Shown here: piece by piece, positions 43,112 to 51,810 of the stretch | Position numbering within the stretch: the stretch's first letter is position 1 | How the letters are laid out: each line of letters begins with the position of its first letter | Program-made: the position numbers and the translations under genes | Notes under the pieces: generated by a model | Database searches by the model: none | The model's input: the letters and a program-made list of their open reading frames with translations, nothing else | What the model was told of the DNA's origin: nothing | Assembly: GCA_963748315.1 (NCBI GenBank) | Contig: CAVVIK010000008.1 | Location: 42,631 to 106,630, forward strand | Direction: 5' to 3' | DNA length: 64,000 nucleotides | Source: DASPHG01 sp963748315 | GTDB lineage: Bacteria > Actinomycetota > Thermoleophilia > Solirubrobacterales > Thermoleophilaceae

Positions 43112-44356
43112 TTGGCTCGGACGACGATCTTAGTGGCGCTGGCGGCTGCGGCCGCCGTCGCGCTCGCCCCTCAGACCGCTCTGGGCGCGGAAAACTCCGC
43201 GCGCCTCAAGCGAAAGCTGGACGCCGCGATGGACCAGGCGAGCTCCCGCTCCGGCGCCTACGTGTACGACCTGAGCGATCACGACGGCCTGTTCTCGCGG
43301 CGGGCCACACGCCGCCGCATCCTCGCCTCCAACACGAAGCTGTTCACCACGTCCGCAGCCCTCAACAGGTTCGGGTCGGCGGGGCGGTTCACGACCGAGG
43401 TCATGGGTGACCGGCTGCCCAACAGCAACGGCGTCGTGCGCGGCGACCTCTACCTCGTTGGTGGCGGCGACCCCAGCTTCGGCAGCACGTCGTTCGCAGA
43501 GCGCGCCTACGGAGGCGGCGGGGCGACGCTCGAGGGTCTCGCGACCGCCGTGAAGCAGGCCGGGGTCCGGCGCGTCACGGGAAACGTCCTCGGCGACGAA
43601 TCGCTCTTCGACTCGCTCCGCGGCGGGCCTGACTCGGGCTACGGGGTCTCGGAATGGGTCGGGCCGCTGAGTGCGCTGTCCTACAACCGTGGGCTGGCGC
43701 GCGAGAACGGCAGCGCGTTCCAGACGCGGCCGCCCGAGTTCGCCGCGAAGAAGCTCAAGCGCGCGCTGAAGCGCAAGGGCATCCGGATCGAGGGGTCCGC
43801 CGGCGTGAGCCAGGCTGGGAACGGCGCGGAGGAGATCGCCGCCGAGGAGTCGATAACGGTCGGGCGCCTCATCAGGCTGACCAACCAGGTCTCAGACAAC
43901 TTCTTCGCCGAGATGCTCGCCAAGCAACTTGACGCGACGACGACGCACCCCGGCACGACGGCCGGGGGCTCGGCCGCGGCCGAGCGCTTCGCGAGTCGCT
44001 TCGGCGCGACGGCGAACCTGGTGGATGGCTCTGGCCTCGCGCGCGCGAACCGGGCCGCGCCGCGGGCAGTCGTGCGGCTCTTGCGCGGGATGTATCAGCA
44101 CCGCGGATTCGAGCCGTACTACGAATCCCTTGCCCGAGGGAGCGAGCCAGGCACGCTGTATGACCGCGACACGAACCGCCGCTGCCGCGCAAAGACCGGC
44201 ACGATCAGCGGCGTCAGCGCGCTATCGGGCTATTGCCGCGCGGTCTCGGGCGACCTGATCGCGTTCTCGGTCCTGATGAACGGGGTCGGCTACGGCTACT
44301 CCGGGGCGCGCCGCATCCAGGACACGATGACCCAGGTCATCGCGAAGTACGGCTAG
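43112..44356 (+). CDS. dacB: D-alanyl-D-alanine carboxypeptidase/endopeptidase (PBP4/DacB type)
   Basis: A 414-residue exported penicillin-binding protein of the S13 peptidase family. A signal peptide (TILVALAAAAAVALAPQTALGA) is followed by the three active-site motifs: SxxK as SNTK, SxN as SDN, and KTG in RAKTGTISG. They trim or crosslink peptidoglycan peptides outside the membrane. TTG 43112 is chosen for the signal peptide and the -10 box 7 nt upstream; a TTG at 43103 is also in frame. The 3' end overlaps the convergent ligA by 4 nt. Confidence 0.9.
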   Translation: MARTTILVALAAAAAVALAPQTALGAENSARLKRKLDAAMDQASSRSGAYVYDLSDHDGLFSRRATRRRILASNTKLFTTSAALNRFGSAGRFTTEVMGDRLPNSNGVVRGDLYLVGGGDPSFGSTSFAERAYGGGGATLEGLATAVKQAGVRRVTGNVLGDESLFDSLRGGPDSGYGVSEWVGPLSALSYNRGLARENGSAFQTRPPEFAAKKLKRALKRKGIRIEGSAGVSQAGNGAEEIAAEESITVGRLIRLTNQVSDNFFAEMLAKQLDATTTHPGTTAGGSAAAERFASRFGATANLVDGSGLARANRAAPRAVVRLLRGMYQHRGFEPYYESLARGSEPGTLYDRDTNRRCRAKTGTISGVSALSGYCRAVSGDLIAFSVLMNGVGYGYSGARRIQDTMTQVIAKYG

Positions 44357-46365
44357 CCGATCAGCTTCAGCAGCTTCGGCTCGTCGATCACTTCGGTGCC
44401 GATCTCCTGCGCCTTGTTCCACTTCGAGCCGCCCGGGTCGGCGCCGGCGACGAGGTAGTCGGTCTTCTTCGACACCGAGCCGGTCACCTTGCCGCCGGCC
44501 GCCTCGATCCGCTCAGTCGCCTCCTCGCGTGACATGCCGGGCAGCGTGCCGGTGATCACGAACGTCTTGCCGGCGAGAGGGCCGACCGTCCCGGGCGCGG
44601 GACCCTTCTCCTCGAACTGGAGGCCTGCAGCACGCAGCCGGTCGATGATCGTTCGCGTCCGCTCCTCAGCCAGCGTCGCCGCGAGCTGGTCGGCCAGGAT
44701 CGGGCCGATCCCCTCGGTCTCGGCGATCTGCTCCGGCGTCGCGTCGACCAGCGCGTCGATCGTGCGGAAGTGCGCCGTCAGCTTGCGCGCGTTCACGCCG
44801 CCGATTCCCGCGATCCCGAGCGCTGACAACACGCGATAGAACGGCATCCCCTTCGACCTCTCGATCGCCTCGACGAGGTTGGTCGCCGAGATCTCACCGA
44901 ACCCGTCGAGCTCGGCCAGCCTCTCGGCCGTCAGGTCGTAGATGTCGGCGACGTTCTCGATCACCCCGGCCTCCAGGAAGTCGCGCGCCCGCTCCTCGCC
45001 GAAGCCGTCGATGTCCATCGCGTACACGAAGTGCTTGACGGCCTGGAAGACCTGGCCGGGGCACGACTCGCGGTTCGGGCAGATCGTCCAGACACCGCCG
45101 TCGGGCTTCACGGTCGGCGTGCCGCACGCGGGGCACTTCTTCGGCGGCCGGGGCGGGCGCGATCGCTTTTTACGGCGCTGCGCCTTCGGCGTCGGCGAGA
45201 CGACCTGCGGGATCACGTCGCCCGCGCGCATGACGATCACCTCGTCGCCGTCGCGCACGTCCTTGCGCTTCAGGTCCTCCTCGTTGTGGAGCGTCGCGAG
45301 CTTCACCGTGACGCCGGAGACCTGCACCGGCTCGAGGCTGGCGAACGGGACCATGTGCCCGGTCCGCCCCACGTTCCACATCACCTTGTTCAGCGTCGTC
45401 GTGGCAGTCATGGGGGCGAACTTCCATGCGATCGCTCCGCGGGGCTCGCGGCCGACGACTCCTAGCTGGCGCTGAAGCGCCAGGTCGTTCACCTTGACGA
45501 CGACGCCGTCGGTCTCGTAGTCGAGCTTCTCGCGTCGCTCCTCCCAGCCGCGGCAGGTCTCGACGACCGCGGCAATCTCGTCGTGAAGCTCGATCTCCGG
45601 GTTGACCTTGAAGCCGCGCTCCTTCAGCCACATGAGCGACTCGTAGTGCTCGGCGAAGTCCACGCCGCGGTTGGCGCCTACGCTGTAGCACCAGATCGAC
45701 AGCGGCCGCGAGCGCGCTATCTCGGGGTCGAGCTGGCGGATCGAGCCGGCGGCGGCGTTGCGCGGGTTCGCAAACGTGGACTCGCCTGCCGCCGCGCGCT
45801 GCTCGTTCAGCTCGGCGAACGTCGATCTCGCCATGTAGATCTCGCCGCGCACCTCGAGCAGCTCGGGGGCGTCCTCGATCCGCAGCGGAACGGTCTTGAT
45901 CTGGCGAACGTTCTGGGTGACGTCCTCGCCGATCTCGCCGTCGCCCCGGGTCGCGCCGCGGACGAGGACGCCGTCCTCATACACGAGCGAGATCGCGAGG
46001 CCGTCCACCTTCGGCTCGGTCACGTACTGGATCCGCGCGTCCTCGACGCCCTCCTTCTTGAGGCGTCTGTCCGTGCGGGTGACCCAGGCGTTCAGCTCCT
46101 CCTCGTTGCGGGCGTTCGCGAGCGAGAGCATCGGCTCGAGGTGCTGGACCTGCTCGAACTTCTCGAGCGGCTTGCCGCCCACGCGCTGGGTCGGCGAGTC
46201 GGGCGTGCGCAGCTCCGGGTGCTTCTCCTCGAGCGACCGCAGTTCGTTGAGGAGCGCGTCGTACTCGTCGTCCCCGATCTCGGGGTCGTCGAGTACGTAG
46301 TAGCGGTGGCCGTGGTACTCGAGGCTGCGCCGCAGCTCGGCGGCGCGGTCGGCCGCGGCGCTCAA
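44353..46365 (-). CDS. ligA: NAD-dependent DNA ligase
   Basis: A 670-residue full-length ligase. It shows the Ia domain YHGHRYYVLDDPEIGDDEYD, the adenylation Lys in TEPKVDGLAISLVYE, the OB fold, four Cys of the zinc finger (KKCPACGTPT, WTICPNRESCPGQ), the helix-hairpin-helix region and a C-terminal BRCT domain (VITGTLPGMSREEATERIEA). It seals nicks in replication and repair using NAD+. The TTG start overlaps the surE stop as TTGA. It is the last gene of the methyltransferase-truA-surE-ligA set. Confidence 0.96.
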   Translation of the reverse strand: MSAAADRAAELRRSLEYHGHRYYVLDDPEIGDDEYDALLNELRSLEEKHPELRTPDSPTQRVGGKPLEKFEQVQHLEPMLSLANARNEEELNAWVTRTDRRLKKEGVEDARIQYVTEPKVDGLAISLVYEDGVLVRGATRGDGEIGEDVTQNVRQIKTVPLRIEDAPELLEVRGEIYMARSTFAELNEQRAAAGESTFANPRNAAAGSIRQLDPEIARSRPLSIWCYSVGANRGVDFAEHYESLMWLKERGFKVNPEIELHDEIAAVVETCRGWEERREKLDYETDGVVVKVNDLALQRQLGVVGREPRGAIAWKFAPMTATTTLNKVMWNVGRTGHMVPFASLEPVQVSGVTVKLATLHNEEDLKRKDVRDGDEVIVMRAGDVIPQVVSPTPKAQRRKKRSRPPRPPKKCPACGTPTVKPDGGVWTICPNRESCPGQVFQAVKHFVYAMDIDGFGEERARDFLEAGVIENVADIYDLTAERLAELDGFGEISATNLVEAIERSKGMPFYRVLSALGIAGIGGVNARKLTAHFRTIDALVDATPEQIAETEGIGPILADQLAATLAEERTRTIIDRLRAAGLQFEEKGPAPGTVGPLAGKTFVITGTLPGMSREEATERIEAAGGKVTGSVSKKTDYLVAGADPGGSKWNKAQEIGTEVIDEPKLLKLIG

Positions 46366-47171
46366 ACCTCTTTGGCGGCCGGCTGGAGCAGCCGGTCGAG
46401 GTCGAAGTCGCCGAGCTCCTCGATGCCCGGGTGGTGCGTCAGGTCGAAGTGCAGCGGGGTGACGGCGATGTATCCGTCCGCGATCGCGGCGAAGTCGGAG
46501 CCGTCTTCGTGGTGATAGCTCGGATCGTCGCCGTAGATCCGGTAGAGCCGGCGGTTGCCCTCCTCCTCGGCGAGATGGAGCTCGTCCCGGTAGATCCGTT
46601 TCCCGAGCTTGCACACCTTCGCGCCCTTCGCGTCGCCGTGCGGGCAGTTGATGTTCAGCAGCGTGCCCTGCGGGATGGGCACGTCGTCAAGCTCGTCGAC
46701 GACCCGCGCGACGAACGCAGCCGCCTGCTCGAAGTCGAACCGGTCCCCGAGCCGAAAGTCCATCTCGCCCTTCCGTGACTGCTGCGATACCGCAATCGCC
46801 GGAATCCCGAGCACGACCCCCTCGAGCGCGGCCGCGACGGTGCCCGAATACGTGATGTCGTCGCCCAGGTTCGCGCCGTGGTTGATGCCCGAGATGATCA
46901 GCTCCGGTTGGAATTCGACGAGGCCGAGAGCCGCGAAACGCACGCAGTCGACGGGCGTGCCGTCGGTGGCGAAACCAGTTGTGCCGTCGCCGAAGTCGAT
47001 CTCCTCGACCCACAGGGGCCGGCGCGTGGTGATGCTGCGCGCCGTGGCGCTCCGGTTGGAGTCAGGGGCGATCACAGCGAGCTCGATGTCCGGCAGCTCG
47101 AGCAGCGCCCGGCGCATGTGGTTCAGGCCCGTCGCCTGGATGCCGTCGTCGTTTGTCAGGAGCACCTTCAC
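46362..47171 (-). CDS. surE: 5'/3'-nucleotidase SurE
   Basis: A 269-residue nucleoside-monophosphate phosphatase. It begins VLLTNDDGI (metal-binding Asp pair) and has IAPDSNRSATARSI, SGINHGANLGDDITYSGTV and an NCPHGDAKG stretch typical of SurE. It dephosphorylates nucleotides and short polyphosphate in stationary phase or stress. The GTG start overlaps the truA stop as GTGA, and the stop overlaps ligA as TTGA, so the three genes are coupled. The first open residues of a longer frame belong to truA, not to SurE. Confidence 0.95.
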   Translation of the reverse strand: MKVLLTNDDGIQATGLNHMRRALLELPDIELAVIAPDSNRSATARSITTRRPLWVEEIDFGDGTTGFATDGTPVDCVRFAALGLVEFQPELIISGINHGANLGDDITYSGTVAAALEGVVLGIPAIAVSQQSRKGEMDFRLGDRFDFEQAAAFVARVVDELDDVPIPQGTLLNINCPHGDAKGAKVCKLGKRIYRDELHLAEEEGNRRLYRIYGDDPSYHHEDGSDFAAIADGYIAVTPLHFDLTHHPGIEELGDFDLDRLLQPAAKEV

Positions 47172-47898
47172 GGAGCGTCGTACCTCACACCTACAAGGTA
47201 GAGACCATGGGGTGGTGCGGTCTCCCCCGCATCGCTGCGCGGCCGGCCCGCTGAGAAGCCCCTCGAAGTCGTCGACCCTAATGCCGCCCCCGGGCGACAT
47301 TCAGCATCGTCCCGACGAGGATCCGCACCTGGTTGCGCATGAAGCTCGGTGCCTCGATCCGGAACTCCAGCACGTGCTCACCGGCGTCGGCCCATTCCGC
47401 CGTAGTGATGTTGCGCTCGAAGAGCGTGTGCCCCGTCTGGGTGCGCGTGAAAGCCGTGAGGTCGTGCTTGCCCGGAAGGAGCGCCGCGCACGCGTCGAGC
47501 GCTTCACGGTCGAGCGGATGAGGCCAGTGCAGCGCGCGGCGCAGCTCGAACGGCGACAGAGCGTCGCGGATATAGAGGCGGTACGCGTAGGCGCGGGCGG
47601 TGGCGTCGCGGCGCGCGTCGAAGCCGTCGGGCGCCTCCTCGCTGGCCAGCACGCGGACGTCGGGCGGGAGATTGCCGTTCCAAGCGCCCAGCGGCAGCGG
47701 CTCGCCGGGGTGGCTCGCAACCTGCCCCGTGGCGTGCACGCCCGCGTCCGTGCGGCCCGCGACGGTCAGCTCGACGGGCTCGCGGCGGACGGTCGCGAGC
47801 ACCTCCTCCATCACGCCCTGGATCGTGCGCTGCCCGTCCTGCCGCGCCCAGCCCACGAAGCGCGAGCCGTCGTACTCGATGAGGAGCTTCGCCGTCAG
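47168..47898 (-). CDS. truA: tRNA pseudouridine synthase A, CTG start and two frame breaks
   Basis: About 242 residues. It converts U38-U40 of the tRNA anticodon arm to pseudouridine. The core strand EYDGSRFVGWARQDG, catalytic Asp in AGRTDAGVHATGQV, and C-terminal TAPPHGLYLVGVRYDAP match the family. Breaks near 47288 and 47248 are each repaired by removing one G, giving the usual length. No ATG, GTG or TTG fits before the essential N-terminal strand. CTG 47898 overlaps the methyltransferase stop as CTGA, so an unusual CTG start is proposed. Position after the ribosomal cluster is typical for truA. Confidence 0.85.
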
Positions 47899-48704
47899 CC
47901 GCGCTTCCGGGCGACGACCAGCAGATACTCGCTCTGGATCCGTATCGAGCCGTCGTCGGCCTCACTGAACTCGCTCATGAGATCGCGGAACCGGCGCATC
48001 GCCTCGTCGTACCGCTCCGGCCCAAGCGCCTGCTTCATCGCGATTTGCGGGCCGTTCTTCTCCATCTCGGCCAGCGCCGCCTCGACCGAGTCGAACTCGA
48101 ACGGCACCGTGCGCCGCTCCATCTCGAGTGTCCCGGCCAGGCCGTCAAAGCGCTCCTGCACGACCTCCTCGCGCCCCCACTCGACCGGCGCCGGAATCCC
48201 CTCCGGGCGCGGCGCGAACTCGTTGAAGAGGCCGAACATCCGGCCTGAGAACCCATCCGGCACCCAGCTCGCCATCCCGACCGTGTTTCCGGGCCGCGTC
48301 ACGCGGAAGAGCTCCTGCGCGACGCGCTCTGGCCGCGGAGCGAACATCGCCGCGAAGACGGACGCGGTGCAGTCGAAGCGGTCGTCCTCGAAGGGGAGCT
48401 CCTCGGCGTCGGCCTCGACCCACTCGATGTCAACGCCCTCTCCGGCGGCGCGCTCCTTGCCTCGCTCCATCAACTTCGGCGTCAGGTCGGAAGCGACAAC
48501 GCTCGCGCCCTCCGCGGCCGCCAGGAGCGCCAGATTGCCGGTGCCGGCCCCGACGTCGAGCACCTCCTGCCCGGCCGATATGGCACACGCGTCGATCATG
48601 GCCTGGCTGGCGGGCAGCGTGAGCTTCTCGATCGGGGAGTAGTCACCCCCGCTCCAGACCGCCTTGGTTCGCTCCCTGAGCGCCGCGTAGTCCGGTTCTG
48701 TCAC
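47895..48704 (-). CDS. class I SAM-dependent methyltransferase
   Basis: A 269-residue Rossmann-fold methyltransferase. Motif I is VLDVGAGTGNLALLAA, followed by VVASDLTPKLMERG, VEADAEELPFEDDRFD and CTASVFAAMF. The substrate is unknown; small-molecule and lipid methylation are both possible. The GTG start is set by TAGCAT 7 nt upstream, so this gene and the coupled truA-surE-ligA can be transcribed apart from the ribosomal operon. Confidence 0.82.
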   Translation of the reverse strand: MTEPDYAALRERTKAVWSGGDYSPIEKLTLPASQAMIDACAISAGQEVLDVGAGTGNLALLAAAEGASVVASDLTPKLMERGKERAAGEGVDIEWVEADAEELPFEDDRFDCTASVFAAMFAPRPERVAQELFRVTRPGNTVGMASWVPDGFSGRMFGLFNEFAPRPEGIPAPVEWGREEVVQERFDGLAGTLEMERRTVPFEFDSVEAALAEMEKNGPQIAMKQALGPERYDEAMRRFRDLMSEFSEADDGSIRIQSEYLLVVARKRG

Positions 48705-48711
48705 GCGCCCG

Positions 48712-48717
48712 ATGCTA
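48712..48717 (-). promoter_or_regulatory. leaderless-type -10 element (TAGCAT) for the methyltransferase-truA-surE-ligA unit
   Basis: TAnnnT hexamer exactly 7 nt before the GTG at 48704. It would give the downstream unit its own transcript. Confidence 0.45.
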
Positions 48718-48742
48718 CCCGCGCGGTAGCGACCGGGTCAGG

Positions 48743-48982
48743 TCAGTCGATGTCGAAACCGAGCGGCGTGTAGTACGAGACGAGGAGAAGGGCGGCGAGG
48801 CCGAAGATCCAGATCGCCGCGATGAGCGCGTAGGTCCAACGCGCGTCCCACCCGGACCCTCGCGGGGGCGCGATCAGGAACACCGCGACAGCGGCGACAG
48901 CCAGGACGATGCCGGCATATATCGCGAGTCCCGGCAGGTCGTCCTCGATCCGCGACCAGACGGATGCGAGGGCGCCGCTCAC
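48743..48982 (-). CDS. small two-segment membrane protein, 79 aa
   Basis: A 79-residue protein with a soluble N-terminus (SGALASVWSRIEDDLPG) and two hydrophobic segments (LAIYAGIVLAVAAVAVFLIA; ALIAAIWIFGLAALLLVSYY). No family is recognised. It follows rplQ by 10 nt and is therefore probably in the ribosomal transcript. Confidence 0.65.
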   Translation of the reverse strand: MSGALASVWSRIEDDLPGLAIYAGIVLAVAAVAVFLIAPPRGSGWDARWTYALIAAIWIFGLAALLLVSYYTPLGFDID

Positions 48983-48992
48983 GGCGACGGAC

Positions 48993-49346
48993 CTAGATCA
49001 GCTCGAGGAAGACCATCTCGGTCGCATCGGACTGCCGCGGGCCGAGCTTCAGGATCCGCGTGTAGCCGCCCTCGCGGTCGGCGTAGCGCGGGCCGATCTC
49101 CTCGAACAGCTTGTAGACCACGAACTTGTCCTGGCCGAGCTTCGCCATCGCCTGGCGGCGCGCGTGCTGGTCACCCCGCTTCGCGAGCGTGATCAGCTTC
49201 TCGATCTCGGGCTTGACGGCCTTGGCCTTCGCCTCGGTCGTCTTGATGCGCTCGTGGTCGATCACCTCGCGGGCGAGGTTCATGAACAGCGCCTTGCGAT
49301 GCGAGGCGCTCCGCGAGAGCTTTCTGCGGTCCTGCCGGTGGCGCAT
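48993..49346 (-). CDS. rplQ: 50S ribosomal protein L17
   Basis: A 117-residue large-subunit protein starting MRHRQDRRKLSRSASHRKAL, the unmistakable L17 opening, with TTEAKAKAVKPEIEKLITLA following. It lies at the outer edge of the 50S exit-tunnel region. It follows rpoA after 12 nt, the classical alpha-operon end. Length is normal for the family. Confidence 0.97.
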   Translation of the reverse strand: MRHRQDRRKLSRSASHRKALFMNLAREVIDHERIKTTEAKAKAVKPEIEKLITLAKRGDQHARRQAMAKLGQDKFVVYKLFEEIGPRYADREGGYTRILKLGPRQSDATEMVFLELI

Positions 49347-49358
49347 CGGGCCGGGAGA

Positions 49359-50343
49359 CTACCCCGGACGCAGGGACATGCCCCGCGCCTCGAGGGTCTC
49401 GATCACCTCTTCGATCGACTTGCGGCCGAAGTTCGGGATCGCGTTGAGCTCCGACTCCGACTTCTGGAGCAGGTCGCCAACGGTCTGGATGCCCGCGCGC
49501 TTCAGGCAGTTGTACGAGCGCACGCCGAGCTCGAGCTCCTCGATCAGGATCTCGTCCATGCCGTCGGGCGCCCGGCCGCCGGCAGCGCCGGCCGCACCGA
49601 CCGCCGCGCCGTCGCCGAGAGCGGCGGCTGCGGCTCCATCGCCGCGGAGTGCCTCGACCCGGTCCGGGTCGCTGAAGATCGCGAGCGACTTGATCAGGAT
49701 CTCCGCCGCCTCGCGCAGCGCCGCATGGGGGTCGACCGAGCCGTCCGTCTCGATGTCGAGCGTGAGCTTGTCGTAGTCCGTCCGCTGGCCGACACGAGCG
49801 GCCTCGACGTTGTACGCCACGCGCTTGACGGGCGAGAAGATCGAGTCGATCGGGATCACACCGATCGGCTGATCGTCGCTCTTGTTGTCCTCAGCCGGCG
49901 AGTAGCCGCGGCCGTGCCCGATCGTCAGGTACATCTCGAGCTTCGTCTTCTTCTCGAGCGTCGCGATGTGGGCGTCCGGGTTCAGGATCTCGACACCCGA
50001 CGGGAGGTCGATGTCCTTCGCGGTGATCTCGCCCGGGCCTGCAGACGACCAGCGGAGCCTCGATCTCAGCCGCATCGGAGTGCATGCGGCAGACGATCTC
50101 CTTCAGGTTCAGGACGATGTCCGTCACGTCCTCGGTCACGCCGGCGATGGTGGAGAACTCGTGCGCCACGCCCTCGATCCGGACGCTCGTCACGGCCGCG
50201 CCTGCTAGCGAGGAGAGAAGCACGCGGCGCAGGGAAGCGCCGAACGTGTAGCCGAAGCCGCGATCGAGCGGCTCGATCGTGAAGCTGCCGCGCGTGTCGG
50301 TGACTTCCTCGGCTGTGATTTGGGGTGTCTGGAACTCGAGCAT
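49359..50343 (-). CDS. rpoA: DNA-directed RNA polymerase alpha subunit, one frame break
   Basis: About 327 residues. The assembly domain (EPLDRGFGYTFGASLRRVLL; SLAGAAVTSVRIEGVAHEFS) and the C-terminal DNA/activator-contacting domain (IEELELGVRSYNCLKRAGI; NFGRKSIEEVIETLEARG) are joined by an Ala/Gly-rich linker. The frame breaks near 50041, between EIEAPLVV and GPGEITAKDIDLP. RpoA is essential and the rest is intact, so this is a sequence error. Comparison with known alpha subunits favours one extra base. Confidence 0.95.
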
Positions 50344-50372
50344 GGTGGTGATTTCCTTCGCGTCGCTTACCG

Positions 50373-50396
50373 CCGCGCCAGGACTTGCAGGCGCGG
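50373..50396 (-). promoter_or_regulatory. 7-bp GC-rich hairpin in the rpsD-rpoA gap
   Basis: Perfect inverted repeat CCGCGCC / GGCGCGG with a 10-nt loop, in the 61-nt gap between rpsD and rpoA. No T-run follows, so it is not a terminator. It may slow ribosomes or polymerase, mark an RNA-processing site, or bind S4 (which regulates the alpha operon in other bacteria). Confidence 0.4.
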
Positions 50397-50404
50397 ACTG
50401 GTGA

Positions 50405-51025
50405 TTACTTCGAGTAAAGCTCGACGATCAGCTGCTCCTGCACCGGAGCCGCGATCTCCTCGCGCTCCGGAAGGCGCAGCACCTTCGCGGTAAGACCATC
50501 GTGGTCGGCCTGCAACCAGGCCGGAACTGCGGACGTGAGGTCGGTCGCCTCACGGATGACGTTGTCGGCACCCGATCCGGCCTTGACGGCGATCACGTCG
50601 TCGGGCCGCACCTGGTACGAGGGAATGTTCACGCGCCGGCCATTCACGGTCCAATGGCCGTGGAGAACGAGCTGGCGTGCTTGGCGCCGGGAGGCTGCGA
50701 ATCCGAGCCGGACCAGGACGTTGTCGAGCCGCGTCTCGAGGAGGCGCAGCAGGTTCTCGCCCGTGACGCCCGACTGGCGCGAGGCCTTCGAGTAGTAGCC
50801 GCGGAACTGCTTCTCCAGCACGCCGTAGTAGCGGCGGGCCTTCTGCTTCTCGCGCAGCTGCACGCGGTACTCGGACTGCTTCTGCCGCCCCCGGCCGTGA
50901 TCGCCCGGCGGGTAGTTGCGCCGCTCGACGGCGCACTTGTCGGTCAGGCACCGCTCGCCCTTGAGGAACAGCTTCTGCCCCTCGCGGCGGCACTGCTTGC
51001 ACTGTGGGCCCGAGTCGCGCGCCAT
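50405..51025 (-). CDS. rpsD: 30S ribosomal protein S4 (zinc-binding form)
   Basis: A 206-residue 30S assembly protein. Four Cys at 9, 12, 26 and 31 (CKQC, CLTDKC) mark the zinc-containing (C+) form. The S4 RNA-binding domain is seen as LETRLDNVLVRLGFAASRRQ and VRPDDVIAVKA. It nucleates assembly of the 16S 5' domain. It follows rpsK by 2 nt. Confidence 0.97.
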   Translation of the reverse strand: MARDSGPQCKQCRREGQKLFLKGERCLTDKCAVERRNYPPGDHGRGRQKQSEYRVQLREKQKARRYYGVLEKQFRGYYSKASRQSGVTGENLLRLLETRLDNVLVRLGFAASRRQARQLVLHGHWTVNGRRVNIPSYQVRPDDVIAVKAGSGADNVIREATDLTSAVPAWLQADHDGLTAKVLRLPEREEIAAPVQEQLIVELYSK

Positions 51026-51027
51026 CG

Positions 51028-51426
51028 CTAGACCCTCCGCCTCTTACGTGGCCGGCAGCCGTTGTGCGCCTGCGGCGTGACGTCGCGGATCGAGGTGATC
51101 TCGAGGCCCGCCGCCTGGAGCGAACGGATCGCCGTCTCGCGCCCGGAGCCCGGGCCCTTAACGAACACCTCGACCTTCTGAAGCCCCTGCTCCATACCCT
51201 TGCGGGCGGCCGCATCCGCGGTCACCTGGGCTGCGAAGGGGGTCGACTTGCGCGAGCCCTTGAAGCCGGCGCCGCCGGCGGACTCCCACGCGATCACGTT
51301 CCCCTCTCGGTCCGTGAGCGAGACGATCGTGTTGTTGAAGCTTGTCTTGATGTGTGCCTGCCCGAACGGGATGTTCTTGCGGACCTTCCGCCTGCCGCCG
51401 CGCCTGGCTGGTTTCTGAGCAGCCAT
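51028..51426 (-). CDS. rpsK: 30S ribosomal protein S11
   Basis: A 132-residue small-subunit platform protein. The family core is ANIKTSFNNT-like AHIKTSFNNTIVSLTD, with ESAGGAGFKGSRKSTPFAAQ and the C-terminal VTPQAHNGCRPRKRRRV. Its ATG overlaps the rpsM stop by one base (TAATG). Confidence 0.97.
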   Translation of the reverse strand: MAAQKPARRGGRRKVRKNIPFGQAHIKTSFNNTIVSLTDREGNVIAWESAGGAGFKGSRKSTPFAAQVTADAAARKGMEQGLQKVEVFVKGPGSGRETAIRSLQAAGLEITSIRDVTPQAHNGCRPRKRRRV

Positions 51427-51809
51427 TACTTCTTCGTGACCTTCTTCTTGCCGGCCACCTGCATGCGCTTCGGACCCTTGCGCGAGCGGGCGTTCGTCTT
51501 GGTGCGCTGGCCGTTGACCGGCAGGCCGCGGCGATGCCGCAGCCCGCGGTAGGAGCCGATCTCCATCAGGCGCTTGACGTCCTGGGAGCGCTCCCGGCGC
51601 AGGTCACCCTCGACGGCCAGGTCGTTGTCGATGATCTCGCGGAGCTTCACGACCTCGTCATCGGTCAGGTCCTTGACGTAGGTGTTCGGGTCGACGCCGG
51701 TCTTCTTGAGGATCTCCTGCGCCTGCGAGCGGCCGACCCCGTAGATGTAGGTCAGCCCGATCTCCACCCGCTTGTTGAGGGGAATGTTTATCCCTGCAAT
51801 ACGCGCCAA
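51426..51809 (-). CDS. rpsM: 30S ribosomal protein S13
   Basis: A 127-residue 30S head protein that contacts tRNA and 16S helix 41. It begins MARIAGINIPLNKRVEIGLT with a TTG start and contains IGSYRGLRHRRGLPVNGQRT, then a basic C-terminal tail (KGPKRMQVAGKKKVTKK). It follows rpmJ after 1 nt. Confidence 0.97.
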   Translation of the reverse strand: MARIAGINIPLNKRVEIGLTYIYGVGRSQAQEILKKTGVDPNTYVKDLTDDEVVKLREIIDNDLAVEGDLRRERSQDVKRLMEIGSYRGLRHRRGLPVNGQRTKTNARSRKGPKRMQVAGKKKVTKK

Positions 51810-51810
51810 T

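Noticed and set aside
46362..47300. SurE with a longer N-terminus starting at 47300
   Set aside because: Those codons are the out-of-frame C-terminus of truA; SurE homology begins at GTG 47171.
701..50045. Loss of a GC or CG dinucleotide as the cause of the frame breaks
   Set aside because: It fits the reading frames in 14 cases, but it makes conserved motifs one residue too long (for example TGPAPKG instead of TGPPKG). A single extra base gives exact spacing.
9225..50045. Programmed +1 frameshifting in rpoA, bioB and others
   Set aside because: No shared slippery sequence or stop codon is seen at the break points, and five breaks in one gene would be needed.
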